NCBI GenBank assembly: GCA_002418285.1
Contig: DIDT01000018.1
Span: 124,001 to 188,000, forward strand
Direction of reading: 5' to 3'
Origin: Phycisphaerales bacterium UBA5793
Lineage (GTDB): Bacteria > Planctomycetota > Phycisphaerae > Phycisphaerales > UBA5793
DNA length: 64,000 bases
Below are positions 26,810 through 35,900 of the stretch, one piece after another (positions within the stretch are counted from its first letter, which is position 1; the number at the start of each line of letters is the position of its first letter). The position numbers and the translations under genes were made by a program. The notes beneath the pieces are model-generated. The model was not told the origin of the DNA and searched no databases. It saw nothing but the letters and a program-made list of their open reading frames with translations.

Positions 26810-29632
26810 TCACCGCGTCGCGTTCAAAAGCAGATTAAACCGCCCCGGCCCGCCGCGCTCGCGCAAGCCGACTCGCATCTGCGTATTCAACAGCCGTGTC
26901 GACGGATCGGGCAGACGGAAGACGCGAACCGTCGTCTCGCCGGGCTGGAGTTGAGCCACATCAAGTTCGAGACGGCCGTAGCCTTCCGCCAGGACCATCG
27001 CCGACAGCCACACGGGCTGATCAGAGTTGTTCGAGATCTCCAGCGTGATGACCAGCTCTTCCCGACCCTCCGGATTGAGCGCATACTCGTAGTGCGGCAC
27101 CAGTGTGACCTTCTGGAACCCAAGTTCGACAATCGATTCCATTCGAACGGCGTTTGTGGAGATGTTCTGCAACGCGATGTCCACCACAATGCGCTTTGGC
27201 CCACCAGTCTCGTACGCCGGATAAGTGAAGATGAGCGGCATGTGAAGTTCTTCGCCGGCGCCGATCGAGAAGTGCCGGACGCGCTGGCGGATGTCCCAGT
27301 CGGCGGGCTCGATGATGCGAAGCGTGCCGGCGATGCTTGTCTTCCACGGGTTGGTCAGGATCATCTCGTGCATATGCACCGCAGCCGCACCTTCGATCCA
27401 TCGCGGCGTTACGCGAAAACCCGAGCGCAGCAGTGCGAGATTGATCACTGCATCATCGATGAACTGCGGCTCGCGCGTGATCCGGATTTCGTGCACGCCG
27501 TTCGTCACCGGCACTTGCTCCGCGTTGCCGAACGCATCGCTCAGGCTCACGGCATGATTGCCCAGAAAGATCGATGCCCGCACAACGTCCGCATCGGGCG
27601 AATCGTGCCAGACGGCAATCGTGCCGTTGCCCTGATTGTCCCGAAACACCACCGCGGTCACGTCGTTGCCCAGATCGAGGCGCGCGTGCTCCATCCGACC
27701 GCTGAGGTGGGCCGCAAGCGTGCGCCATGCGGGAAACGTCGCATCAGGCATGGGCTTGTCGGGCTGGTGATCTTCGACATGCCACGGACGTCGGATCGCA
27801 ACGGAAGTCGCACCGGCTTCCCAGGCGAGCACGGTTCGTCGTACGAGGTCGTTGACTTCGTGCTCGACTCCGAACGCTTCCGGATCCGCCGATTCGATGA
27901 CCACGGTGCTGGAGAGCAGGCTCTCTTTCCACGGCGCAAGATAGGATCCGATCGTCTCTGGCAGAACCTCATTGGGAAGAATGGTGGCAAAGTGAACGAC
28001 TGGAATGCTCAGCGAATGCTCCCCGCCGGCTGGAAGTGCAGCCAGCGAGGCATCCGCGTTCGCATTGATGAGTGCTGCGGCCTGTAGCTGTTCGGCCGAC
28101 CAGGGAACAACCAGTTGCGGCGCTGGCACGAGTGCAAACAAGCGGCGCAGAATCGCATCAAGACGTTCGGGGCTGTTGTCCACGCGGCCAGCGCCGAGGC
28201 TGTCCGTCGGGCCAAACTGCCAGCGGTTGACAACCTGCCCAAACGAGATGAGAAAATCTTCCAGGTAGCGCCAGACCTCGTCCGTGCCGCGCCCGAATGT
28301 CTCGTAGATCAGGGACGGGTTGGCATGCTCCTGTGTCGCCAGTTCATCGGGCAACGCCGTTATGACGAAACTCACCGCGCGCGACTCGTCATTGAGTCGC
28401 GTCACAATCGGGCTCACAGCCGACCGATGCGCGTGCATTTGGCTCCGAGTAAAGTCCGGCCCCCACATGGGAAGCGAGATGGAGTCGCAACCGAGTACGG
28501 CGAGAAGATCAGGCACCGTGGACCACTGCTCGAGCGGCAGGTCATCGCCGACGACGCCGAACCCCGCAAAGTGCAGAGGCAGTTTCGACTCGCTTGCGGC
28601 CTCGGGCATCCAGGCGAAATCGAGCCAGGTGCGCGAAATCTCGGTGCCCTTCTCGCTGACATTGGCGATCGATCGATACCAACCCATGCCCGGCAATGCC
28701 GGGCGGTACAGCGAAGGCTGCCAGTCATTTGAGATGCGCAGTTCGCGTTCATCGACGAGGTTGCCACGGTGGTCGTATGTTCGAACCATCGTGAGAAGCG
28801 ATGCGGACGCCACGTCCTGAGCCCGGACGTAAAGCGTCGGAACGGCCGGTTGCACAAAAAGGTTGTTGGGGGCCGTGGATGCAAGTTCGATGCGCGGCAC
28901 GCGCCAGATCGTAAGGTTGTCGAAGTACGCTGCCGCGCCGACCACGTCCTCGAGCAGCACGCGCGGACGCGTCGTCGGATCGGTGTTCCAGGTGGCTCGC
29001 TGTTCAACGAGCAACTCAACCTGCAACCAGGCGGGCAAGCCGACCTGTCTGCCGTCCTTGTTCCGCAAGACCGTTCCGGGGGCAATGCCGTGAAGGATGA
29101 CCTGGGCATCGCGCCAGGCGCCATTCGTGTCCAGCAGGGACGACTCAGCCATCGACGCTTCGATGCGATGTCCATCTTCATCCACGAAATACGCAAGCAC
29201 TCGGGCTCTCGATCGTCGCAGCCCTTCGGTCCGGACGTTCACGCGCAGGTGGTAATCGATCTCCGGGATCACCGGCACCACGCCCGCCACCAGTCGCAAG
29301 CCGGCATTCCCGCCGATCGTTGGAACCCGGACACAGCGATTCGGATCGTCGGGATTCGGGCGTTCCGGGTAGAACGCCGCGTCATTCCATCGCGGAAATC
29401 CCGGATCGGCGATACGAACCCAGTACAGTGGGACCGGGTCGGCATTGGTCGGCTCGTCAAAGTCAAACGCCTGAACGACGCGCGAGGTGAGATCACCGAT
29501 GAGATCGACCGGCGCTGGCGGCACGGCGGGATCGACTCGCGGCTGCTGGGCCAATACGACGCCGACCATGGCCGTTAGCATCAGGCTGGCCACGGAAGCA
29601 GCAAATCGACATCGAAGCGAAGGCACCCGCAT
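26810..29632 (-). CDS. Large secreted protein of unknown family, 940 aa
   Basis: ATG 29630-29632 opens a signal peptide (FAASVASLMLTAMVGVVLAQQ). The rest is a multi-domain protein. Residues ~40-250 look beta-rich (carbohydrate-binding-like). Residues ~330-640 may form a TIM-barrel-like core ('AGFGVVGDDLPLEQW', 'SLPMWGPDFT', 'TVLAWEAGATSVAIRRPW'). The C-terminal third (~700-940) has beta-sandwich traits (ILTNPWKTSIAGTLRI, VITLEISNNSDQPVWLSAMV), like NEW3-type domains of glycosidases. No catalytic residues can be fixed. A secreted glycoside-hydrolase-like role is a guess. It lacks the type A/B module. It is divergent from 29694 across 61 bp. Confidence 0.72.
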   Translation of the reverse strand: MRVPSLRCRFAASVASLMLTAMVGVVLAQQPRVDPAVPPAPVDLIGDLTSRVVQAFDFDEPTNADPVPLYWVRIADPGFPRWNDAAFYPERPNPDDPNRCVRVPTIGGNAGLRLVAGVVPVIPEIDYHLRVNVRTEGLRRSRARVLAYFVDEDGHRIEASMAESSLLDTNGAWRDAQVILHGIAPGTVLRNKDGRQVGLPAWLQVELLVEQRATWNTDPTTRPRVLLEDVVGAAAYFDNLTIWRVPRIELASTAPNNLFVQPAVPTLYVRAQDVASASLLTMVRTYDHRGNLVDERELRISNDWQPSLYRPALPGMGWYRSIANVSEKGTEISRTWLDFAWMPEAASESKLPLHFAGFGVVGDDLPLEQWSTVPDLLAVLGCDSISLPMWGPDFTRSQMHAHRSAVSPIVTRLNDESRAVSFVITALPDELATQEHANPSLIYETFGRGTDEVWRYLEDFLISFGQVVNRWQFGPTDSLGAGRVDNSPERLDAILRRLFALVPAPQLVVPWSAEQLQAAALINANADASLAALPAGGEHSLSIPVVHFATILPNEVLPETIGSYLAPWKESLLSSTVVIESADPEAFGVEHEVNDLVRRTVLAWEAGATSVAIRRPWHVEDHQPDKPMPDATFPAWRTLAAHLSGRMEHARLDLGNDVTAVVFRDNQGNGTIAVWHDSPDADVVRASIFLGNHAVSLSDAFGNAEQVPVTNGVHEIRITREPQFIDDAVINLALLRSGFRVTPRWIEGAAAVHMHEMILTNPWKTSIAGTLRIIEPADWDIRQRVRHFSIGAGEELHMPLIFTYPAYETGGPKRIVVDIALQNISTNAVRMESIVELGFQKVTLVPHYEYALNPEGREELVITLEISNNSDQPVWLSAMVLAEGYGRLELDVAQLQPGETTVRVFRLPDPSTRLLNTQMRVGLRERGGPGRFNLLLNATR

Positions 29633-29693
29633 TGAAAGAGGTATCGACTTGCCTGCGGACGGGGCTGCAACTGTGCCGATAAGATTGGGCAAG

Positions 29694-30449
29694 ATGCCGC
29701 GTCTCTCTACACTTGCGAGCCTTCCGCTCACCCTCCTGATCCTGGCCCTGCTCGTGCTGGCATCGGGGCTGGGAGGGGCCTACTGGCACTACCGGCAGGT
29801 GATTTCCGGCCGCGAGCAGGAACTCGAGCAATCGCTCGTCGAGGCCGCGCGGCGTCAGCAGGTACTCGAAGGCATGATCGACCGCCTCACCCGCAGCCGG
29901 CGACTCGCCCAGATCGTGGTGACCCACCAGAAAACCGGCCCCGCGGGCCTGCCCACCGAGACCACGCTTCTCATGGTCGAACTCGGCGCCGACGAAGAGC
30001 CCGTCGCTCGACACTGCTTCACCATCCCCGGCCATATCGCTTTCTTCGACGGTCTGGTGGTCAAGTTCGACCATGACGCCGTCGCGACAGCCCATCCCAT
30101 GCGCGGTCAGACGGTCGTCCTTCTTCGCCGCGTCTACTCCGACCTGCTGGCGCCCAAAGACGGCCTGCCCATTGACGCGGTCGGTGAGGTTCCTGCTGCC
30201 TATGCCGGGCCGGAGCGGCCGCTCGACTTTGAGAAGAAGCTGTGGGAGCGATTCTGGGATCTGTGCAACGATCCGGTCCTCGCAACCGAGTACGGCGTGC
30301 GCGTCGCCCAGGGTGAAGCGGTATACAAGCCGATGAAACCAGGCGTCCTCTACGAACTCACCGTTGACGCAGATGGTGGCCTCAACCTGATGACTCGTCC
30401 ACTCCCCGAAGCCGTCGGCGAAGTACTCGCGGCAGTTGGAGAGAAATAG
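29694..30449 (+). CDS. Membrane-anchored protein with coiled coil, 251 aa
   Basis: An N-terminal helix (LPLTLLILALLVLASGLGGAYW, residues 9-30) is followed by a short coiled coil (REQELEQSLVEAARRQQVLEGMIDRLTR). The ~190-residue soluble domain is mixed alpha/beta, with 'RRLAQIVVTHQKT', 'TTLLMVELGADEEPVARHCFTIPG' and 'AVYKPMKPGVLYELTVDADGGL'. The anchor orientation suggests an extracytoplasmic body. ATG 29694 is chosen because it begins the anchor; the frame runs open from 29487. Family not recognised. Confidence 0.75.
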   Translation: MPRLSTLASLPLTLLILALLVLASGLGGAYWHYRQVISGREQELEQSLVEAARRQQVLEGMIDRLTRSRRLAQIVVTHQKTGPAGLPTETTLLMVELGADEEPVARHCFTIPGHIAFFDGLVVKFDHDAVATAHPMRGQTVVLLRRVYSDLLAPKDGLPIDAVGEVPAAYAGPERPLDFEKKLWERFWDLCNDPVLATEYGVRVAQGEAVYKPMKPGVLYELTVDADGGLNLMTRPLPEAVGEVLAAVGEK

Positions 30450-30467
30450 AACCTCCGCCGACAGCAC

Positions 30468-30499
30468 AAAAAAGCAGACGGCGACCGTTTCCGGCCGCC
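30468..30499 (-). terminator. Rho-independent terminator for the PQQ-like gene
   Basis: On the minus strand GGCGGCCG pairs with CGGTCGCC (one G-U pair) around a GAAA tetraloop at 30480-30499. Six U (30473-30468) follow after GUCUGC. It lies 32 bp downstream of the stop at 30532 and would end that transcript. Confidence 0.8.
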
Positions 30500-30531
30500 G
30501 CCCGTGATGTCATGCCGTCGACTACTGCACG

Positions 30532-32211
30532 CTACTGCAGTTGCGCGACATTGCTCAGGGCGCAAGACCCGCCCTGAATGAGTTGCAGGTAGCCGCCGCA
30601 CGCTCCAGGAGGCGCCTGGCCGTTGATCGAGCCGCTGCCGTTGGTGCCGGTGCTGAAGAACCCGGGTGGGGTCACGAGCATCAGACCGTTGGCATTGAGG
30701 CCCAGTCGAGTTCCGGCGCAGGGATTGCCCGGCGGGATCGTCTGCTGGCCCGTACCGCGAGCGAAGAGAATGCCCTGCTGACCACGAGGCGTAGCGCCGC
30801 TCCATCCGATCGCGACACGCCCCGGGCACGGCCCGGTGATCGTCAGCCGGTACCCGCCGCCGCCCGCAGGCGCAAACTTGTACACGGCCGCCGGACCGAC
30901 ACCCGCATCGCCAGGATTGCCACCACCGATGTACAGGCCGCCGTCGCCATCAACCGTGCACGAACTCAGTGAGTAATTCGAGCGCAGCATGGTTCCATTG
31001 AGATCGGTCTGCAGCAGGAGTGTGTATGCATTGCCGTCATCGCGCAGCACGATCAGCTCGCCGTGCTCGGGCGTGAAGCTGTTACCCTGCTTCATGGTGT
31101 AGACATAGACCGTGTTGTCCGGCGCCTTGACGGCCGAGATCGCGGTGTGCTCATCCATCAGGTCGCGATACTGCCAGAGCAGCGTGGCGCTCGTGACATC
31201 ATCGCGATAGCAGGCGACGACTCCGTTGGCGCCGCCGCAGTAGATGCGGTTGCCGACCACGGAGGGACGTCCGAAGAAGTTCATTTCCGTGTTGGGATCG
31301 CCGCGATGCCCGGGCACGCTCCAGGCGACGGTGCCGTCGTTCTTATTGATGGCCCAGAGCGGCGGAACATCGTTGTCGTTGAAAGTCGTAACGTAGATGC
31401 GGTTGCCGTCAGCGCTCATCGCGCCGCTGCCCCACCAGTTGAAACTGTCAGGTCCGGCGTTCCACAGTTCAGTTGAAGTGTTGTCGCCGTTATCACGAAT
31501 GGCACTGCCGCCGAAGAAGGTCGCGTTGCCGAAGTGGGCGATGACCTGCTTGCCGTTGCCGTCTTCCCACATGGGTCCCACTCCGCCGAATGGAGTCGAG
31601 GCGGGAAGGTCGTGTGACCACATAAGCGTACCGGTTACTGAATCGACGGCATGCAACTTGATCGCGTTGCGGTCAACGACGTACAGGTTCCGATGGCCGG
31701 CGTTGTTGAGCGCCGTGCCGATCAGCGGCGTCCCGCGCAGGCCGAGGAAGGCCGCATTGGTAATCGTCGCCGTCACAGCAAGCGTGGTCTTGTCAAGCAC
31801 GACGATTGACGTGTTGCCTTCAGACGTGTAGAGCGTGGTGTACAGACGGTTCACACCCACGGCGACTCCGGAGTAGCTGCCGATCGCCCCGCCGAGATTC
31901 ACGCTTTGTTGGATGATGTGACCGTCAGCCGGATCGAGGCGGAAGACATAGCAGCCGTCGTCGTCCATGCTCTTGTAGTAGATGTCGCCATTGGCCGCGA
32001 CGCTGATGCCTCCGGGCGCGGGAATGCCCACGTTCTCATTTGTCCAGGCGTGTTCAACGGCCGGACCCGGTGCTTCGACCGCTCCAGTCTTGTTGTTGTT
32101 GGCTCTGAATTGAGGCCAGACACTGTTATCGATCTGGGCCCCGGCGCTGGCCGCCATGCACGCGACGCCGAGGACAACTGCGATGGACTGATTCGTTCTC
32201 TTGACTTTCAT
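30532..32211 (-). CDS. Secreted PQQ-like beta-propeller protein with type A C-terminal module
   Basis: ATG 32209-32211 has AAGGAG 7 nt upstream; a GTG two codons earlier is in frame. The 559-aa product has a signal peptide (SIAVVLGVACMAASAGA). Residues ~25-440 show PQQ-like propeller repeats (GDIYYKSMDDDGCYVFRLD, NRLYTTLYTSEG, NRIYVTTFNDNDVPPLWAINKNDGTVAW, NRIYCGGANGVVACY). No quinoprotein dehydrogenase active site is visible, so it may be a binding or scaffold protein. The type A module closes it (PCPGRVAIGWSGATP ... NPCAGTRLGLN ... CALSNVAQLQ). A promoter at 32319-32347 and a terminator at 30468-30499 frame a single-gene transcript. Confidence 0.9.
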   Translation of the reverse strand: MKVKRTNQSIAVVLGVACMAASAGAQIDNSVWPQFRANNNKTGAVEAPGPAVEHAWTNENVGIPAPGGISVAANGDIYYKSMDDDGCYVFRLDPADGHIIQQSVNLGGAIGSYSGVAVGVNRLYTTLYTSEGNTSIVVLDKTTLAVTATITNAAFLGLRGTPLIGTALNNAGHRNLYVVDRNAIKLHAVDSVTGTLMWSHDLPASTPFGGVGPMWEDGNGKQVIAHFGNATFFGGSAIRDNGDNTSTELWNAGPDSFNWWGSGAMSADGNRIYVTTFNDNDVPPLWAINKNDGTVAWSVPGHRGDPNTEMNFFGRPSVVGNRIYCGGANGVVACYRDDVTSATLLWQYRDLMDEHTAISAVKAPDNTVYVYTMKQGNSFTPEHGELIVLRDDGNAYTLLLQTDLNGTMLRSNYSLSSCTVDGDGGLYIGGGNPGDAGVGPAAVYKFAPAGGGGYRLTITGPCPGRVAIGWSGATPRGQQGILFARGTGQQTIPPGNPCAGTRLGLNANGLMLVTPPGFFSTGTNGSGSINGQAPPGACGGYLQLIQGGSCALSNVAQLQ

Positions 32212-32614
32212 TTCCACACTCCTTCGGGAAAACAGTGATCGGTTTCGAACGGAGACCGATGGAAATACAGCGCAGGCACATATCGCGTTGCAGCATCGAC
32301 TCTCCCCGCGTATCTTCTATTAGACCAGCGTTTGCCGCTCCACGCAACCCCTTTCCTGAGAATCGGGTGAAAATTCGCCAAACAGATGCCATCGGAAAGG
32401 GTTCATCGTCAGCTCCCAGCCGCGGTTCGCTCACCTGCGTCGCATGCGAGAGCACTCCCGATGAGCGACGGAGGCAATCTGACCCGATTTGTCGTGAGGC
32501 GGCCAAAAACCCCGCACTAGACCCTGAACGAATTGCGTAGAATAACATCCGCATGCTCTATGACCGCTTCGCGGCTCAGGCTCCGAGTGTCGCGCGGCTC
32601 CAAGGAGGTTGACC
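32212..32614. other. 403-bp divergent intergenic region, no gene seen
   Basis: The region separates the PQQ-like gene (minus) from the pseudopilin gene (plus). It holds the promoter at 32319-32347, and near the right end TAGAAT (32538-32543), a possible -10 for the pseudopilin gene without a clear -35. Short ORFs here lack RBS and family features. Confidence 0.6.
32319..32347 (-). promoter_or_regulatory. Candidate sigma-70-type promoter
   Basis: On the minus strand TTGCGT (32347-32342) and TCTAAT (32324-32319) are 17 bp apart. Transcription would start near 32312 and give a ~100-nt leader for the PQQ-like secreted protein. Confidence 0.45.
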
Positions 32615-33424
32615 ATGGCAGTACGCTCCCTCGTGAATCCCCGCACTCGGCGGAATTCCGGCTTGATCCGGGCGTTCACCCTCATCGAATTGCTCGTGGT
32701 GATTTCAATCATCGCGCTGCTCATCGGACTGCTGCTTCCCGCATTGAGCCATGCCCGCGAGCGAGCCAAGCAGGTCGGTTGCCTTTCGAACCAGCGCCAA
32801 CTAGCCCTCGCGTTTCTGAACTATGGCAACGACTTCGGCGTCATTCCCGGTTGCACCGACCATGGCCCGCGCGACAATCTGGACTGGTCGGGGTACGCCA
32901 ATCGACATCGGCCGAATGAAAAGGCCTTTCCGTATGGTCGTATCTACCCGTATGTGAGCAACGCCGCCAGCGCGGTCGAGTGCCCGAAGGCCAAGCGCCA
33001 GGCAAACAAGGAGTATGACTACACGTTCGTTGCCGGCATGGCGGGGGCGCGTGTGGACCTGCAGTGGCGAACTCTGTATCCCGCGGATCCGATGCAACCG
33101 GGTCGTAATCTCAAGGCGTTCCAAGCCATGCCGATTCTCATCGAAGAAGACGAGGTCTGGTACAACAACTCGATTCCCGACGGTACGTGGGCGTGGTACG
33201 ACCAATTCTCCAACCGGCATGACGGCACATGCAATCTTGCGTTCCTTGACGGCTCCGGCGGGCAGTTCAAGAGCCCCAAGGGCCCCAATGACGACCTCGA
33301 AGAGCCGGGCGATCTTAAGGCCATCCTCCTTTGGGTTGAGACGACACCAGGCAAGAACTACAGCGGTCTGCACAAGTCGAGCTTCGACAAGTTCGGTTGG
33401 GTGAACCATCCCTTCGCGTACTAG
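32615..33424 (+). CDS. Prepilin-like protein with H-X9-DG motif
   Basis: AAGGAGG (32602-32608) lies 6 nt before ATG 32615. The 269-aa product has a type IV prepilin-like N-terminus, RAFTLIELLVVISIIALLIGLLLPAL, with the FTLIE cleavage/methylation site preceded by a basic leader. After a variable globular domain comes RHDGTCNLAFLDG, an exact H-X9-DG motif. This pairing marks a large planctomycete/verrucomicrobial pseudopilin group processed by prepilin peptidase. The GspE/PilB ATPase gene follows 147 bp later, suggesting use by a type II secretion or pilus-like system. Confidence 0.93.
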   Translation: MAVRSLVNPRTRRNSGLIRAFTLIELLVVISIIALLIGLLLPALSHARERAKQVGCLSNQRQLALAFLNYGNDFGVIPGCTDHGPRDNLDWSGYANRHRPNEKAFPYGRIYPYVSNAASAVECPKAKRQANKEYDYTFVAGMAGARVDLQWRTLYPADPMQPGRNLKAFQAMPILIEEDEVWYNNSIPDGTWAWYDQFSNRHDGTCNLAFLDGSGGQFKSPKGPNDDLEEPGDLKAILLWVETTPGKNYSGLHKSSFDKFGWVNHPFAY

Positions 33425-33571
33425 CTGGCAGATGACTGGGCGGCGTGTTCTTCGGAGATTGGGGCCGCCACGCTGCGTGCGAGGCTCGGTTTGACAGTCA
33501 ACTCCGCGGTGAATCCGGCGTCCGCTACGTTCGTTGCCGCGCAACGGCGGCAGAGCGGTACAATGTAGAAC

Positions 33572-35257
33572 ATGGGAATCGGCAGCATACTGGTCGAGCG
33601 GGGGGTCATCACCCGCGAGCAACTGGATGAAGCCCTGACGCTGCAGAAGCAGACGGGTGAGCGGCTGGACCGCACCCTCGTCCGGCTGGGCTACTGCCGG
33701 CAGGGTGACGTACTCAAGGCGATCGGTGACCAGTTTGACATGCCCATCGTCGATCTCACCGAGATCGAGCCGGAGACGGACATTCTCGAAATGCTGCCGG
33801 CCCAACTCGTCTACAAGCAGAACTGCGTGCCCATCAGCCGCTCCAACGGCACCCTCCGCGTCGCCACGTCCGATCCCTTCGAGCTTTCGGCCTTCGACGA
33901 GCTGCGACTGCTCACCGGCACATCGATCGAACTCGTTCTGGCCGATGAGGAAGACCTGCATCGCTTCATCCGCGAGCACTACGGCGTCGCGGGCGACACG
34001 CTTGATGCGTTGAACTCGGCGGCTGAATTCAATCTCGACGAACAAGCGAGTTTGGCGGCGGCGGACGAAGAGACCAAGAACGAACTCGAGCAGGCGCAGC
34101 AGGCGTCGGTGATCAAACTCGTCAACGACCTGCTCATCGAGGCGATCTCCGAGCGGGCGACGGACATTCACATCGAACCCTACGAGGGCAGCCTCGACAT
34201 TCGCTACCGCGTGGACGGCGTGCTCTACAAGCCGTCGATGTCGGCGTCGATCAGGCGCTTTCGCAACGCGATCATCAGTCGCGTGAAGATCATGGCGAAT
34301 CTGAACATCGCCGAGAAGCGCAAGCCGCAGGACGGCCGCATCAACCTGCGCCACAAGGGGAATGAGTATGACCTGCGCGTGTCGATCATTCCGATGATCT
34401 TCGGCGAAGGCGTCGTGCTGCGCATCCTGGATAAGACGTCGATCCGCTTCGGCCTCGATCTGCTGGGCATGACTGAGCAGGTGCTCACGGGCTGGGATCA
34501 TCTCATCGCCCGGCCGCATGGCATTCTGCTCGTCACCGGTCCGACGGGGTCGGGTAAGTCGACGACGCTGTATGCTTCGCTCAATCGCATTGTGTCGGGT
34601 GAGATCAAGGCGGTCACGGTTGAGGACCCTGTTGAATACAACCTTGGCGGTGTGAACCAGATCCCGGTGAATCACAAGATCGGCCTGACGTTCGCCGCGG
34701 GGTTGCGGGCAATCCTGCGACACGATCCGGATGTGATCATGGTCGGCGAAATCCGCGACAAGGAAACGGCCGACGCGGCGATCCAGGCGTCGCTCACTGG
34801 CCACCTCGTGTTCTCGACTTTGCATACGAACGACGCGCCCAGCGCGACGACGCGACTGCTGGACATGGGCGTGGAGCCGTATCTCGTGGCCAGTTCGCTC
34901 GAGGGCGTGCTGGCCCAGCGGCTCGTGCGGCGGCTGTGCAAGGACTGCAAGCGGCCGGTCGATACGCCAGAGGCCCCGCTGCCCGAAGGCGTGAGCACGG
35001 CTGGGGCGACGTGGTGCGAGCCGGGCGGTTGCCGCGAGTGTCGCGGGACCGGATACCGCGGCCGGGTGGGCATCTTCGAACTCTTCAGCATGAGCAACGC
35101 CATCCGCGAGATGATCATGGCCCACGAGAACGCGGCCCGCATCACTGAACGGGCCAAGAAGGATGATCTGCTCATCCGGCTCATCGAAGACGGCATGGCC
35201 AAGGCCCGCGAAGGACTGACGACGGTCCGCGAGGTCATGCATGCCGCGGCGACGTAG
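33572..35257 (+). CDS. Type II secretion/type IV pilus assembly ATPase (GspE/PilB)
   Basis: The 561-aa product powers pseudopilus or pilus assembly at the inner membrane. The N-terminal MshEN/GspE-N domain (GSILVERGVITREQLDEAL) is complete. The ATPase core has Walker A GPTGSGKSTTLYA, the Asp box and Walker B with 'DPDVIMVGEIRDKETAD', and the His box 'HLVFSTLHTNDAPS'. The C-terminal C-x-x-C pairs CKDCKRP and CRECRGTGY form the usual zinc subdomain. No gspF/pilC or secretin follows inside the window, so the cluster is scattered. Confidence 0.95.
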   Translation: MGIGSILVERGVITREQLDEALTLQKQTGERLDRTLVRLGYCRQGDVLKAIGDQFDMPIVDLTEIEPETDILEMLPAQLVYKQNCVPISRSNGTLRVATSDPFELSAFDELRLLTGTSIELVLADEEDLHRFIREHYGVAGDTLDALNSAAEFNLDEQASLAAADEETKNELEQAQQASVIKLVNDLLIEAISERATDIHIEPYEGSLDIRYRVDGVLYKPSMSASIRRFRNAIISRVKIMANLNIAEKRKPQDGRINLRHKGNEYDLRVSIIPMIFGEGVVLRILDKTSIRFGLDLLGMTEQVLTGWDHLIARPHGILLVTGPTGSGKSTTLYASLNRIVSGEIKAVTVEDPVEYNLGGVNQIPVNHKIGLTFAAGLRAILRHDPDVIMVGEIRDKETADAAIQASLTGHLVFSTLHTNDAPSATTRLLDMGVEPYLVASSLEGVLAQRLVRRLCKDCKRPVDTPEAPLPEGVSTAGATWCEPGGCRECRGTGYRGRVGIFELFSMSNAIREMIMAHENAARITERAKKDDLLIRLIEDGMAKAREGLTTVREVMHAAAT

Positions 35258-35535
35258 GCAATCAGGATGAAGATGAAGCAGTGGGTGGAACACGAGTCAG
35301 TCTCTGACGCGGCGCGTGTGAATACGCCTCTACCCAAGCGCGGTGATGGTGCGGTGGTGTGCGCGGCGGGGGCGGCTGGCGAGGTAGAACCGGCGGTGGG
35401 GAAGATCGAGTCGCGCGGAGACGGACAAGTTTTTTCGTGGGCGGCGCAGCGCCAGGCGCGATTCTGAAAAATGTGCAACGCAAAATGCGTGCCAACACGG
35501 AGATGCACCATGTTGGGAACTTTTCATGCGCGCCG

Positions 35536-35609
35536 GAGCGCTCCTGTGCGCGATTTTTGAGCGCGGGCGCGCGCTGCTGAGCGCTTCTGTGTAAATGAGC
35601 GCCTCTGTG
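35536..35609. repeat. Three copies of a 13-bp motif
   Basis: GAGCGCTCCTGTG (35536-35548), GAGCGCTTCTGTG (35579-35591) and GAGCGCCTCTGTG (35597-35609) differ at one or two positions. Spacings are 30 and 5 bp. Confidence 0.7.
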
Positions 35610-35751
35610 CGGGAGAAAATCGGGACTTTCGTCGATTTTCATTTTTCTGAGGGGGGTGATTTGGAGTTTTGGTCAACTTTTTCGCGTTTTCAAAAAGTCC
35701 GCGCACGGGACGCGATTGAAGTGGTGCGCGTTTGTGCGGAAGGCGGAAGAC

Positions 35752-35866
35752 ATTCACCACGAAGTCACGGAGAACACGGAGAAATCACGAAGAGAGGCGC
35801 GGGATTAGGTGGAACGGTAGAAGAAAGAGAAGTTACCACAGAGATCGCCGAGGACGCAGAGTAGAG
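35752..35866. repeat. CACGGAGAACACGGAGA-type interspersed repeat
   Basis: Two related segments occur: CACCACGAAGTCACGGAGAA (from 35755) continuing into ACACGGAGAAATCACGAAGA, and ACCACAGAGATCGCCGAGGA (from 35833) continuing into CGCAGAG. I recall this CAC(G/A)GAG-rich element as a dispersed intergenic repeat in several bacterial phyla including planctomycetes; copy number here is unknown. Confidence 0.6.
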
Positions 35867-35900
35867 CGGTTGGATCGGGGCGTAGCGACTGTCTTTGAAG

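Larger units (their letters stand above)
35258..35900. other. 643-bp region without a convincing gene; low-complexity and repeat-rich
   Basis: Frames on both strands here have no RBS, unusual composition and no family traits. The stretch is more T-rich than its neighbours (35430-35700). It carries the 13-bp triplet repeat at 35536-35609 and the CACGGAGAACACGGAGAA-type repeat at 35752-35866. It probably marks a decayed or recombinogenic segment next to the IS110 element. Confidence 0.6.

Noticed and set aside
32801..35293. 830-aa open frame on the minus strand
   Set aside because: It is antisense to the pseudopilin and gspE genes, has no RBS or family motifs, and arises from codon bias of the real genes.
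35262..35642. 126-aa minus-strand frame after gspE
   Set aside because: Runs through the low-complexity repeats; composition unlike the host's proteins.
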